This document shows, in pieces, positions 1-8,794 of a DNA stretch of 64,000 nucleotides (positions are counted from its first letter, which is position 1; each line of letters starts with the position of its first letter). This DNA comes from CAVOGJ01 sp963695405. GTDB taxonomy: Bacteria > Planctomycetota > Planctomycetia > Pirellulales > Pirellulaceae. The stretch is from NCBI GenBank assembly GCA_963695405.1, contig CAVOGJ010000003.1, positions 496,001 to 560,000 on the forward strand. Reading direction: 5' to 3'. The position numbers were made by a program, and so were the translations under genes. The notes beneath the pieces are model-generated. The model worked only from the letters and a program-made list of their open reading frames with translations, did not search any database and was not told the DNA's origin.

Positions 1-668
1 TGCAAGACCTTAGCGATCAACAGGGCCGCCGGCGCTGAAATCACCGATGCAGTAATCAAGTGGCCGGGGTCGATATTCATACTCACGAAAGCGGCCAGCA
101 CCCCTCCCGCAATCGTCGCGAACCCGCCCACCATAACGACATTCAATTCGGACAATGTCATTTCACTCACATAGGGTCGAATCACCAGGGGGGCTTCGGT
201 TTGACCCACAAAGATATTCGCGGCGGCCGACAAGGTTTCCGCGCCCGAAGTGCCCAAGGTCTTCTGCATGACCCAGGCGACCCCCTGCACGACCAACTGC
301 ATCAAACCCACGTGATACAGGATCGACATCAGCGAAGAAAAGAAAATGATCGTTGGCAGGATCCCGAAGGCAAAAGAACGCCAGAGAATATAAGTCTCCG
401 GCAACGTCTCTTCGCTATTGCGCGGATAAATATTGAAGAGAAACGCCGATCCCTCATCCACAAAACTGAGGATGTGCTGAAAGAAATCGCCCAGGGAGCG
501 AAAGGCCATTTGCCCGGGCGTGGTCTTGAGGATCAGGATGGCAAAGACAAACTGCAGCAGCAAACCGCCCACCACAACGCGGAAGTCGACCTTTTTCTTG
601 TGCGAGCTCATCAGCCAGGCAAAGAACACCATGGCAAACAGTCCCACTCCGCTGACAACGCGCTCCAT
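1..668 (-). CDS. Concentrative nucleoside transporter (CNT/NupC family), 3' end cut by window edge
   Basis: Reading the reverse strand from ATG at 668 gives about 222 codons with no stop up to the window edge, so the C-terminus lies outside. The protein is strongly hydrophobic: it begins MERVVSGVGLFAMVFFAWLM and has several membrane segments. The diagnostic piece is GQTEAPLVIRPY (about residues 153-164, encoded around 175-215), the nucleoside/cation-binding signature of the CNT family. Family knowledge: these are inner-membrane, sodium- or proton-coupled importers of nucleosides. A purine-rich GGGAG lies just before the ATG. The next gene upstream on the same strand (DAHP synthase) is 130 bp away, so co-transcription is possible but not shown. 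Substrate range (purine or pyrimidine nucleosides) cannot be read from the fragment. Confidence 0.9.
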   Translation of the reverse strand, partial: MERVVSGVGLFAMVFFAWLMSSHKKKVDFRVVVGGLLLQFVFAILILKTTPGQMAFRSLGDFFQHILSFVDEGSAFLFNIYPRNSEETLPETYILWRSFAFGILPTIIFFSSLMSILYHVGLMQLVVQGVAWVMQKTLGTSGAETLSAAANIFVGQTEAPLVIRPYVSEMTLSELNVVMVGGFATIAGGVLAAFVSMNIDPGHLITASVISAPAALLIAKVL

Positions 669-797
669 GATGACTCCCGAATTCCTGTGCTCTGCCCATC
701 CCCAGGCCGCCAACGGTGATGTCAACCAAGTTGCGGATCGGCTGGAGTGGCCCCATTCTAGCGAGATTTTCGCGGACCGCTGCCGTGCTGCGGGACA

Positions 798-2141
798 TTA
801 AGAGCGCATTTTCTGGGCGATGAGCATCGCCATCTCGAGCGCCTGCTCGTAGTTCAGCCGGGGGTCGACTTGCGTCCGATAGGCGCGGCCGAGGTCGTTC
901 GCCTTCAAGCCACGGGCTCCACCCGTACATTCGGTCACATCTTCTCCGGTCAGTTCGAAGTGAACTCCTCCCAGGTTGGACCCCTGAACTCGATGAATAT
1001 CGAAAGCCTGCTCGAGTTCACTCAGAATCTTGGTAAAATCGCGCGTCTTGTACTGCCCCGCTGTCTCGGTGTTGCCATGCATCGGATCACAACACCAGAC
1101 GACGGTCTTCCCTGCTTGCTGCACAGCCCCCACCAGTCTTGGCAGGCAATCGCTGATTTTCTGGTCACCAAAGCGATGGATTAACATCAGGCGGCCCGGG
1201 ACATCGCGCGGGTTCAAGACACGAATCAATTCCACCAGGTCCGCCGGTTGGATGCTCGGTCCGACCTTCACCCCGATCGGATTGGAGATGCCTCGAAAAT
1301 ATTCGATATGCGCTCCGTCGATCGCTCGCGTGCGGTCGCCAATCCACGGCAAGTGAGTCGAAAGGTTGTACCAGCCATCACGGCGCGGCACGCGTCGCGT
1401 CTGGGCCTGCTCGTAATGCAAATGCAAGCCCTCGTGACTGGTGTAAAACTCGACGCGGCTAAAATCACTCATTGGCTTTCCGCTGATCACCTCGAGAAAA
1501 TTGATCGATTCGGTGATCTCAGCCACCATTTGTTGGTATTTCTCAGGTTTCGACGCATGTTCGACGAACCCCAGCTCCCAATATTCCGGGTGATGCAAGT
1601 CGGCAAAACCGCCATCAATGAGGCTGCGAATGAAATTCAGCGTGAGTGCCGCGTTGTAATAACCGCGCAACAACAATTGCGGATCGGGAATGCGATCAGC
1701 CGGAGTGAAAGCCGCCCGATTCACGATGTCGCCCCGATAGCTGGGTAACGTGACGCCGTCCCGCGTTTCTTCATCGGATGACCTGGGCTTGGCATATTGG
1801 CCGGCAAATCGCCCAACCCGGGTCACCGGCTTTTTACTGCCGTGAATCAATACGACGCTCATCTGCAACAGGATCTTTAGCTTGCCCGCGATCGTCGACG
1901 ATTCGCATTCATCAAAATTCTCGCTGCAATCACCACCCTGTAGGATGAAACGCTGCCCGGCAGCTGCCTGCGCCAAGTCCTCGAGCAGATTCTCGATTTC
2001 CCAGCTGGTTACCAGCGGCGGGAGCTTGGCGAGTTGATTCAACGCCGTCTGCAAAGCGGCCGGGTCGGGATACTTGGGCATCTGACGGATGGTTTTCATC
2101 TGCCAGGAATCGGGGGTCCAATCAGCAGGCATGATGTCCAT
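798..2141 (-). CDS. Class II 3-deoxy-7-phosphoheptulonate (DAHP) synthase
   Basis: A 447-residue protein of the plant/Mycobacterium-type class II DAHP synthase family. It condenses phosphoenolpyruvate with erythrose 4-phosphate, the first step of the shikimate pathway for aromatic amino acids. Family blocks visible in order are LQGGDCSENFDE (metal-binding Cys region, about residues 63-74), TRVGRFAGQYAKPRSS (PEP/E4P-binding, about 105-120), HEGLHLHYEQ, GVKVGPSI, WCCDPMHGNT (about 350-359) and a C-terminal HFELTGEDVTECTGGA metal-site segment. Length fits the family (about 440-470). The start MDIMPADWTPDSWQ is reasonable, and an internal Met at residue 4 is an alternative. Cytoplasmic; the neighbours are not other shikimate genes. 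Confidence in function is high. Confidence 0.96.
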   Translation of the reverse strand: MDIMPADWTPDSWQMKTIRQMPKYPDPAALQTALNQLAKLPPLVTSWEIENLLEDLAQAAAGQRFILQGGDCSENFDECESSTIAGKLKILLQMSVVLIHGSKKPVTRVGRFAGQYAKPRSSDEETRDGVTLPSYRGDIVNRAAFTPADRIPDPQLLLRGYYNAALTLNFIRSLIDGGFADLHHPEYWELGFVEHASKPEKYQQMVAEITESINFLEVISGKPMSDFSRVEFYTSHEGLHLHYEQAQTRRVPRRDGWYNLSTHLPWIGDRTRAIDGAHIEYFRGISNPIGVKVGPSIQPADLVELIRVLNPRDVPGRLMLIHRFGDQKISDCLPRLVGAVQQAGKTVVWCCDPMHGNTETAGQYKTRDFTKILSELEQAFDIHRVQGSNLGGVHFELTGEDVTECTGGARGLKANDLGRAYRTQVDPRLNYEQALEMAMLIAQKMRS

Positions 2142-2321
2142 CCAAGTGTCCGTCGTTCCGGGACCGATTAACTACGAAGATATTCATTATGGATCGTGGG
2201 CCGGGTCGTGCAATTCTCTACCACTCGATCGCCGGCCACCGGGCGCCCCTCCGGTCCGCGACGGCCGAATGTAGGGAATATGCGGAGCATGGGCCGTCCG
2301 TTGCCGGTAGGTCCCAGCGGC

Positions 2322-2933
2322 TCACAAGAGCTCCGTCAAGAGTCGAGCCATCGACACTTCGTCACCCGGCTGGTACCCCTGCCAGACCCCGCGAATGCGG
2401 GCCTGTCGATCCAAGACGATCGTAAGCGGAATGCCGGCGGACGACAGGCCCGTCGCTTCCGCGACGCGGCCGTACGCAGCTCCCCCCAAGTCGGCGTAGG
2501 TCGCGAACTCGGCGCCCTGTCGACTCAAATACTCCTCGGTGTGTTCTGCCAAGGAATGCAGGTCCTCCTGCCCGAACGGCACCGAAACCGAAACCAGACG
2601 AAAATCGTCCTGGCCGGCGAAGCGACGCTCGAGCTGCACAAGATGGGGAAACTCATGTCGGCAGGGGCCGCACCAGGTGCCCCAGAAATTTAACAATACG
2701 ACGCGGCCTTCCAATTCACGACTGGTCACCGCCGCTGCCGTCCCTGTCAGAGGCTCCAGGACCAGCTCGGTGACCGGTGTCCCCACACTCGGATGGCCGG
2801 GACCGCTATTGGCTTGGGAACGGACATGAAGGTAGACATAACCCGCAAATGCCAAGGCCGCCAAAGTCCAGAGGATCAGGCCGTTCCTGGAATTTCTGCT
2901 GCGAGGAGCGACAATGTCCACGTCATTTGACAT
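2322..2933 (-). CDS. TlpA-like membrane-anchored thioredoxin/redoxin
   Basis: 203 residues. An N-terminal uncleaved-looking membrane anchor (about residues 18-38, GLILWTLAALAFAGYVYL) is followed by a thioredoxin fold facing the periplasm. The active site is WGTWCGPCRHEFP (about residues 85-97), with the CGPC redox pair. The cis-proline region SSAGIPLTIVLD (about 166-177) is also present. Family knowledge: TlpA/ResA-like proteins reduce disulfides in exported proteins, often for cytochrome c maturation or general periplasmic thiol homeostasis. No cytochrome genes are adjacent, so the client is unknown. The start at 2933 lies 125 bp from the oppositely oriented gene at 3058, so promoters for both probably lie in that gap. 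Confidence 0.9.
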   Translation of the reverse strand: MSNDVDIVAPRSRNSRNGLILWTLAALAFAGYVYLHVRSQANSGPGHPSVGTPVTELVLEPLTGTAAAVTSRELEGRVVLLNFWGTWCGPCRHEFPHLVQLERRFAGQDDFRLVSVSVPFGQEDLHSLAEHTEEYLSRQGAEFATYADLGGAAYGRVAEATGLSSAGIPLTIVLDRQARIRGVWQGYQPGDEVSMARLLTELL

Positions 2934-3057
2934 CCAATCATCCTTCCTGCAAAAACAAGGCTGCCGGGTGCGATTCCCTGCCCACCAAGGTCACGCCGCA
3001 GCGGCCGACACGCGGGTGTCCAGCTTGCCAGAATCATCTAACCCAGTACACACCACG

Positions 3058-4077
3058 ATGCCCATTATAGCCGCGCCGCATGAGCCGTCCCGGTCGAGTC
3101 GTACGGGCGCACCATGTCCATCGCGGCCGCCGCGCCGCTGGGCGGTCCCTATTTGCCTCGTTTGGGGTGGCATCCTGCTGATCTCTTCCGCCCCCTCGGC
3201 CGGTCAACCGGCGGCCTCCGACAGAACCCTGCCGGGAAGCGGACCATCGGCCTACCAGGCAGCCGAGCTGCTGGGAAATCTGAGCAGCCCGGATATCTTC
3301 GAGAGCAGTGGATTGGCGATTTCACGCGTCCGGCCCGATCGATTGTGGACACATAACGACTCGGGAACCGGACCCCGGCTCTTCGCCCTCGACCTGACGG
3401 GCCATGTGGTGGCGAAGTGTAACGTCGACGGGGCCCGTGCCATCGACTGGGAGGATATGGCATCCTTCGTCTTGGATGACCGCCCTTTTCTACTGATTGG
3501 TGATTTCGGTGATAACCGGCGGGGAAGGAGCCATTATCAACTGTATCTCATCCCTGAACCCATCGATCCCGCCACCGAGCTCAAAGTAGAACGGGAATTG
3601 GAATTTCGATTTGATGCAGATTCCTACGACTGCGAAAGCGTCGCCTTTGATCCAACGACGAACGAATTTGTGCTCGTCGCCAAGACGTGGAAGCCATTCT
3701 GCGCGGTGTTTTCGTTCCCGCTTCCGCCCCCGGAGGATAAGTCACTGCAAATCGCCAAACAGGTCGCTTCCTTGCCACTGGCTGGCATCACGGGCATGGA
3801 CATTTCACCCGATGGGACGCGCGCCATTCTGGTGAGCTACACCAACGCCTATGAATTTGGACGCCGGCCTGATCAGTCTTGGGGCCAGGCCTTCGCCCAG
3901 CAGCCAACGGTGAGGCCGATGCCGAAACGAAGACAGGGCGAGGCCATCTGCTATGGTCAGGATGGCAAGACCCTCTTTCTCACCAGCGAGCACCGGCCTT
4001 GTCCCCTCTTTCGCTTGGCGCCAGCAGCCGAACGCACCCTCGATCTGACCGCCAAACCGGAGATCCTCGCACCGTGA
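3058..4077 (+). CDS. Exported hypothetical protein, beta-propeller-like
   Basis: 340 residues from ATG 3058; the frame is open further upstream (to 2914) but that would overlap the divergent tlpA-like gene. The N-terminus is basic (SRSSRTGAPCPSRPPRRW) followed by a hydrophobic stretch IVWGGILLISSAPSAG-like (about residues 30-45), consistent with a signal peptide. The mature part contains short repeated blades with acidic turns (LWTHNDSGTGPRLFALDL, PFLLIGDFGDNRRGR, GITGMDISPDGTRAILVSY), which look like beta-propeller strands; SPDGT is a common blade motif. No catalytic motif was recognised. It overlaps the next gene by 4 bases (GTGA), so the two are translationally coupled. Function unknown. 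Confidence 0.8.
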   Translation: MPIIAAPHEPSRSSRTGAPCPSRPPRRWAVPICLVWGGILLISSAPSAGQPAASDRTLPGSGPSAYQAAELLGNLSSPDIFESSGLAISRVRPDRLWTHNDSGTGPRLFALDLTGHVVAKCNVDGARAIDWEDMASFVLDDRPFLLIGDFGDNRRGRSHYQLYLIPEPIDPATELKVERELEFRFDADSYDCESVAFDPTTNEFVLVAKTWKPFCAVFSFPLPPPEDKSLQIAKQVASLPLAGITGMDISPDGTRAILVSYTNAYEFGRRPDQSWGQAFAQQPTVRPMPKRRQGEAICYGQDGKTLFLTSEHRPCPLFRLAPAAERTLDLTAKPEILAP

Positions 4078-4637
4078 AATTCGAAGTCGAACGGAAATTT
4101 CGCCTCCGCGATTCTGCAGCGTTCGCCGCACGGGTCAGGCGAATGGGCGGAGAATTTTCGCCCCCGTTGACACAAGTCGATCGCTATTTTGCTCATCCCT
4201 CCCGCGATTTTGCGGCCACCGACGAGGCACTGCGGATCCGCACGCACGGCGAGAATGCCTGGGTGACGTACAAAGGACCTAAAATCGATACGACGACAAA
4301 GACACGTCGTGAAATTGACTTTCCACTGCCTGCTGGCGACGAGTTATCAAGCCTATTCCAAGAATTGTTGGAGGCACTCGGGTTTCACGAGGTGGCGACC
4401 GTGCGTAAGTCGCGTCGGACTGCCGCGATTGATTGGCAAGGCCGGGCATTCCACATCGATCTAGACGAAGTCGAGCAACTCGGTTCGTTTGTGGAATTGG
4501 AGACGGTGGTCGCTGAGTCGGATTTAGACATGGCACGTCACCAATTGGATGCGTTGAGGGACGAGTTAGCCTTGTCAGGCGACGAGCGGCGCAGCTATCT
4601 TGAACTGCTCCTCGGGCAAGGCGCCACGCGGACTTGA
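4074..4637 (+). CDS. CYTH domain protein (class IV adenylate cyclase / triphosphate tunnel metalloenzyme)
   Basis: 187 residues from GTG 4074, which overlaps the previous stop codon as GTGA. The N-terminus VKFEVERKFRL carries the ExExK signature (E-V-E-R-K) of the CYTH superfamily. Further conserved positions are the basic LRIRTHGENAWVTYKGP strand, the acidic RREIDFPL and the WQGRAFHIDLDEVEQLGSF strand that close the eight-stranded tunnel. The members bind triphosphorylated substrates through these Arg/Lys/Glu residues. The family includes CyaB-type adenylate cyclases, thiamine triphosphatases and inorganic tripolyphosphatases, and the sequence alone does not choose between them. Cytoplasmic. 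The translational coupling to the exported upstream protein is conserved-looking but of unknown meaning. Confidence 0.9.
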   Translation: MKFEVERKFRLRDSAAFAARVRRMGGEFSPPLTQVDRYFAHPSRDFAATDEALRIRTHGENAWVTYKGPKIDTTTKTRREIDFPLPAGDELSSLFQELLEALGFHEVATVRKSRRTAAIDWQGRAFHIDLDEVEQLGSFVELETVVAESDLDMARHQLDALRDELALSGDERRSYLELLLGQGATRT

Positions 4638-4750
4638 TCTCTCGGTCGCCCTGCAGCCCTTTCCTTCCGCGCTCCATCGCACTGCCAACCGCGGTCCCTG
4701 CCGGCCCGCTTGCCGAACCGATCCCTGCGCGGCAGTCAGCGAAATAACCC

Positions 4751-6079
4751 TTGCCCATCCCACCCACCACGACGCAGCCGCCACCCTCGCGAACGACCCC
4801 TGTCGCCCACGACCGCTCTATCGAATCATCGACCCAGCGCAACTTTCTCGTCCTGATCCTGTACCAGATCACGATGCGACTGGGATGGATCTTTAAAACC
4901 GAGAGCATTGTGATGCCCGCCGTGCTTGACTCGATCGGAGGCACTGGCAGCACACGCGGTTGGCTGCCGCTGCTCAGCCGCTTCGCGATGGCGATTCCCC
5001 CCGTCTTCTGCGCGGAAGGCATTCGTCGCAGTCGTTACAAGAAGATTGCCTTGGCCACCTTTACCTGCCTGATGGGCGTCGGCTTTCTCGCCTTGGCACT
5101 CCTCTTCGCCCGCGACGAACCGTGGATCGTGAGCCGAAGAAAAGAGATCTTTCTGTTTATCTACGCCGTCTTCTTCATCTTCACCGGCTTGGGTCAAGTC
5201 GCCTTTGGCACGCTGCAAGGCAAGCTCATTCCTGCAGCACTGCGCGGACGATTGATGCTAGTCGCGAGCCTGGTCGGAGCTAGCTTGGCGGTGTCGGCCG
5301 TCTGGTTACTGCTGCATCGATGGCTGACGACCGACGGTGGTGATTTTTCCTCCATCTTCGCCTTCACGGGCAGCTGCTTCCTGCTGGCGGGCGGATCGGC
5401 GCTACTGGCCGACGAGCAGCCCGATGCGGGCAGGCCGCGCCCCGGACCGCAAAGAAGGACCGAATGGAGTTCGCTCCTCCGTGCCTTGCGGTGCGACCAG
5501 CATCTGCGACTGCTGGCCACCGTGTCGACCGTTGGCAATTGCTCAATCCTCCTGTTCCCTCACTTCCAGGCTCTTGGGCGAGAGCGGCTGCTTCTCGATT
5601 TTCGCGTCATCATTGTCTGGGTCATCATCCAGAATATCGGGACCGCCATTTTCAGCAGCATCGCCGGTGCCTTGGCCGATCGACGCGGGAATCGTCTCGT
5701 ACTCCAAATCATCTTGGCTTGCCTGGCCTGTGTTCCGCCTTTCGCGCTGCTTCTCTGTCGACATGCGAGCGATGCTGCCGCCTATGGCGTCGTCTTCTTC
5801 TTTGTCGGTCTAATGCCTGTTTTTATCCGCATCGTACAAAATTACACGCTCGAGATTTGCGTCGCGGACAATCACCCTCGCTATCTGGCCGCGATCACCA
5901 TCTGCAATGCCCTGCCCTTCGTCTTTGCCGCTCCCGTCGGTGCCGCCATCGACGTCCTGGGCTACGACGCGGTTTTCCTCGCCGTCGCGGCCGTCGTGGC
6001 CGTTGGATTCCTCCTCTCGTTCCGGCTGGTCGAGCCGCGAGATCGGACCGACGCAACGAACTTCGACGTGCCATTCTAG
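4751..6079 (+). CDS. Major facilitator superfamily (MFS) transporter
   Basis: 442 residues with about 12 hydrophobic segments. The N-terminal 30 residues are proline/threonine-rich and hydrophilic; the first helix begins at NFLVLILYQITMRLGWIF. The MFS-like loop GALADRRGNRLVLQ (about residues 310-323) resembles the conserved loop 2-3/8-9 motif (G-x-L-a-D-r-x-G-r-k). A large polar loop (DEQPDAGRPRPGPQRRTEW, about 220-238) separates the two six-helix halves. Substrate cannot be predicted. It lies 113 bp after the CYTH gene and 168 bp before lpxB, so it may stand alone. ATG at 4751 is the longest start; an internal Met at about residue 42 falls inside the first helix and is unlikely. Confidence 0.85.
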   Translation: MPIPPTTTQPPPSRTTPVAHDRSIESSTQRNFLVLILYQITMRLGWIFKTESIVMPAVLDSIGGTGSTRGWLPLLSRFAMAIPPVFCAEGIRRSRYKKIALATFTCLMGVGFLALALLFARDEPWIVSRRKEIFLFIYAVFFIFTGLGQVAFGTLQGKLIPAALRGRLMLVASLVGASLAVSAVWLLLHRWLTTDGGDFSSIFAFTGSCFLLAGGSALLADEQPDAGRPRPGPQRRTEWSSLLRALRCDQHLRLLATVSTVGNCSILLFPHFQALGRERLLLDFRVIIVWVIIQNIGTAIFSSIAGALADRRGNRLVLQIILACLACVPPFALLLCRHASDAAAYGVVFFFVGLMPVFIRIVQNYTLEICVADNHPRYLAAITICNALPFVFAAPVGAAIDVLGYDAVFLAVAAVVAVGFLLSFRLVEPRDRTDATNFDVPF

Positions 6080-6247
6080 CGCATCCCTCACCGCTTGGCG
6101 GAGTTCGTTGCCAGGTGATGGTTGCTCAGCAGGACGGTACAAAACAACGCGTCGCCGACGTTCGATCGGACTAGGTCGTGCACTCCGTTTTCTGGGATAC
6201 TCGGACCCTGTTCCTAAGGCGGTCACCCAGCGGACGAGGACGCATCC

Positions 6248-7510
6248 ATGAAGACCCTCTTTTTCTCGGTTGGTGAACCGAGTGGTGATTTGCACGGTGC
6301 CAATCTGATTCGGTCCCTGCAGGAGCGCCGACCGGCCTATCGGTTCGTCGGCTACGGTGGCCCCAAGATGGCAGCGGCGGGGTGCCAGCTCCATGAAGAC
6401 TTGACGCGTCTGGCCGTGATGTGGCTGTGGCGGGTCATCGTTAACCTGCCCACGTTCCTGGGACTTCTCTACCGGGCCGATCGCTATTTTCGCCAGCAGC
6501 GACCGGATGCCGTCATTCTGATCGATTATCCTGGTTTTAATTGGTGGATCGCTCGTCGCGCCAAGGCACATCGCATCCCCGTGATTTATTACGGGCGCCT
6601 CAACTCTGGGCCTGGGCACCTTGGCGTGTCGCCAAACTCCGCCGCTGGACCGATGATGTCCTGTGCAAGCTACCTTTTGAGGAAGCTTGGTTTCGCGCGG
6701 GGCTGTAACGCCCACTATGTGGGGCACCCTTACTTCGATGAGCTGGCCGATCGACAACTCGATGGCGCCTTTGTCGATGCATGGCGGCATGCCGACCGGC
6801 CCCTCGTCACGATCCTGCCCGGATCACGAACCCAGGAAGTGATCGCGAATCTACCCACTTTTCTGCAGGCCGCGCGCCATATCGGTCAACAAGTTCCCTG
6901 CGCGCGATTTGCCATTGCCAGTTTTAACGCGACCCAGGCCGTCATGGCCCGCGACATGCTGGACCAGGCACAACTGGACTTCGCGGTTCACGTGGGACGG
7001 ACGGGCGAACTGATCGAGGCCTCCCAATTGTGCCTTGCCTGCTCTGGTTCGGTGTCGCTGGAATTGCTCTACCACCGCAAACCCACGATCATTCTTTACC
7101 GGATTGGCCGCTGGGCGTATTGGCTACAAGACCGCTTCCGTATTTCACGTTATATTACTCTCGTTAATCTGCTGGCCACCGATCGCTTGGAACGTCGGCC
7201 AGGCGAGACCTACGATCCTGATGCGATCGATGCCGAGTCGCTACCGATGCCCGAATACCTGGTTTGTGGCAATCCGACCGGACCGCTGGCCGCTCGAGCC
7301 GTGAAGATACTGACCGACAACAAGGAGTACGCCCGGCAGCAGTCCCAACTGGCCGCGCTGCGTGAGCGTTATGGAACGAGTGGTGCGTCGCGCGAAGCCG
7401 CCACCTTCATTGATCAGCGATTGCACCTGGATGAGCAGAGAACTGTCGAGCTGCCAACTCGTAACGCATTGACCCGTACCACTGGGAGTCCACATCGTGC
7501 TGCTGGGTGA
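6248..7510 (+). CDS. lpxB: Lipid-A-disaccharide synthase LpxB, with two compensating frameshifts
   Basis: LpxB joins UDP-2,3-diacylglucosamine and lipid X to make the lipid A disaccharide, at the inner face of the inner membrane. N-terminal family signature SVGEPSGDLHGANL (residues 7-20), YGGPKMAAAGC, the VILIDYPGFNWWIA strand, and the C-terminal half VGHPYFDEL, ILPGSRTQEV and CSGSVSLELLYHRKPTII all fit a GT19 enzyme of normal length (420 aa). Residues 116-152, however, do not: in this frame they read GRLNSGPGHLGVSPNS, whereas the same DNA (6594-6702) in the neighbouring frame reads APQLWAWAPWRVAKLRRW and LPFEEAWFRAG, the expected LpxB core. A missing G in the GGG run at 6593-6595 and an extra G in GGGG at 6699-6702 would restore it. 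The gene is therefore intact apart from two homopolymer changes. Confidence 0.93.
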   Translation: MKTLFFSVGEPSGDLHGANLIRSLQERRPAYRFVGYGGPKMAAAGCQLHEDLTRLAVMWLWRVIVNLPTFLGLLYRADRYFRQQRPDAVILIDYPGFNWWIARRAKAHRIPVIYYGRLNSGPGHLGVSPNSAAGPMMSCASYLLRKLGFARGCNAHYVGHPYFDELADRQLDGAFVDAWRHADRPLVTILPGSRTQEVIANLPTFLQAARHIGQQVPCARFAIASFNATQAVMARDMLDQAQLDFAVHVGRTGELIEASQLCLACSGSVSLELLYHRKPTIILYRIGRWAYWLQDRFRISRYITLVNLLATDRLERRPGETYDPDAIDAESLPMPEYLVCGNPTGPLAARAVKILTDNKEYARQQSQLAALRERYGTSGASREAATFIDQRLHLDEQRTVELPTRNALTRTTGSPHRAAG

Positions 7511-8186
7511 GCCGCCTCGAACGCCTGTTGATCTCAATTTTTCTTTATTCGGGTTTCCTATTCGGATCTCCGTCTGGTTCTGGGTCGGCGCACTCCTGAT
7601 CGGCGGGACAAACAGCCCCGAGGGGGCGGTGGCCTGGATTGCCGCCGTCCTCGCCTCGATTACGATTCACGAATTGGGCCACGCCTTCGCCTTTCGCCGC
7701 TACGGGATCAACTCACGGATTGTCCTCTACCACCTCGGGGGACTCTCCATTCCGGACCGAGATCGGTACAGCGGCTACGCGGCACCCAGCAATCCCTGGC
7801 ACGACATTATTGTGTCATTCTCAGGTCCCGGCGCGGAATTCGCCGCCGCCCTGGTGGCCTTGGGGATCATTTACCTGACCGGCTTGCCCTCGAACCCATT
7901 GCTCAGTCGCTTTGTTTCCTATTTCATTCTGGTAAGTTTGGTGTGGGCCATCTTCAACCTGCTGCCGGTCTACCCGCTCGACGGGGGCCAAATTTCGAGA
8001 AATTTCTTCCTGCTCTTTGGCGGCGGGAATGGGATACAATACTCGCTCATCCTGTCCATGGTGGTGGCCGGCCTCGTGGCGGTGTGGGGATTCCAAAGCC
8101 GTCAGTTGTATATTGCCATCATGTTCGCTGTCCTGGGTTATTCCAGTTATCAAACCCTGCAGGCGTATCGGTCGCGATATCAATGA
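7497..8186 (+). CDS. Site-2-protease-like M50 family zinc metalloprotease
   Basis: 229 residues from GTG 7497, overlapping the lpxB stop by 14 bases. The protein has about six membrane segments. The zinc site is ITIHELGHAFAFRRYG (HExxH at about residues 58-62) and the second motif is NLLPVYPLDGGQ (about residues 155-166), the NPxDG-like Asp ligand of site-2 proteases. The family cleaves substrates within or next to the membrane; short members like this lack PDZ or CBS domains. It probably forms a transcription unit with lpxB and the DUF983 gene (24 bp downstream). The substrate is unknown; an envelope-stress anti-sigma factor would be a usual guess but nothing here supports it directly. Confidence 0.92.
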   Translation: MLLGEPPRTPVDLNFSLFGFPIRISVWFWVGALLIGGTNSPEGAVAWIAAVLASITIHELGHAFAFRRYGINSRIVLYHLGGLSIPDRDRYSGYAAPSNPWHDIIVSFSGPGAEFAAALVALGIIYLTGLPSNPLLSRFVSYFILVSLVWAIFNLLPVYPLDGGQISRNFFLLFGGGNGIQYSLILSMVVAGLVAVWGFQSRQLYIAIMFAVLGYSSYQTLQAYRSRYQ

Positions 8187-8209
8187 CCTGACCGACCGCG
8201 GGGCCATCC

Positions 8210-8596
8210 ATGGCAAGTGACACCACCTCACCCAATCGTTTTCGACAACTGGTTTATCGGGCGCTCCGACTCCGGTGTCCCGTGTGCGGCGAGGGCCGAC
8301 TGTTTCCCGGCTTTTTTCGCACACTGGATCACTGTCCTGCCTGCGACAGCACCATTGAACGGGAACCCGGTTTCTTCTTAGGTGCCATTTACTTCAATTA
8401 CGGACTCACCGCCCTCATGACGCTGGTCGGTTATGGCATCCTGAGGATCGGGCTGGACTTGCCATCGAAAACGGTCATGGCGATCACGATCACGTTTGTT
8501 TTCTTGTTTCCTATTTGGTTTCACCGCTATGCGCGGAGTTTGTGGCTGGGCTTTGACGAATATCATGACCCCCGCGGCGGCCGGCCGGTGGTGTAG
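8210..8596 (+). CDS. DUF983 family membrane protein with zinc-ribbon-like N-terminus
   Basis: 128 residues. Two CxxC pairs, RCPVCGEGRLFPGFF (about 23-37) and DHCPACDSTIERE (about 41-53), form a probable zinc ribbon, followed by a glycine/phenylalanine turn (EPGFFLGAIYFNYG) and two membrane helices (TALMTLVGYGILRIG and VMAITITFVFLFPIWF). This order is characteristic of DUF983 proteins, whose function is not established. It is 23 bp after the M50 protease gene. The C-terminus WLGFDEYHDPRG is the usual short cytoplasmic tail. Confidence 0.9.
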   Translation: MASDTTSPNRFRQLVYRALRLRCPVCGEGRLFPGFFRTLDHCPACDSTIEREPGFFLGAIYFNYGLTALMTLVGYGILRIGLDLPSKTVMAITITFVFLFPIWFHRYARSLWLGFDEYHDPRGGRPVV

Positions 8597-8682
8597 CCGC
8601 CTCCGGCGGCCGGACATGCGGTCCCAACTTCGCTGTTGTCCAAGGGCGAGTGATCGGATCGGGGGCGACCTGGTCCCGTTTT

Positions 8683-8774
8683 TTCGCGGCCGGGACGGCC
8701 ACACTACGCGTTTCTGCGCGGCCGGGACGGCCACGCTACGCGTTTCTGCGCGGCCGGGACGGCCACGCTACGCG
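8683..8774. repeat. Three tandem copies of a 32-bp GC-rich repeat
   Basis: Period 32 bp. Full copies lie at 8711-8742 and 8743-8774 and an approximate first copy at 8683-8710. The core is gcggccgggacggccacg followed by ctacgcgtttct; the first copy has a one-base difference (cacactacg) and a shorter left end. The core holds an imperfect palindrome (GGCC-GGGAC-GGCC). It fills most of the 198-bp gap between the DUF983 gene and the convergent sulfotransferase gene. No terminator with a U-tract was found there, so the palindromes may serve as bidirectional 3' end structures; that is inference. Confidence 0.8.
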
Positions 8775-8794
8775 TCGCAGGGAGGTCCGACGGC

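Noticed and set aside
2914..3057. N-terminal extension of the exported protein gene at 3058
   Set aside because: It overlaps the divergent tlpA-like gene start and has no signal-like features; the Met at 3058 precedes a proper signal peptide.
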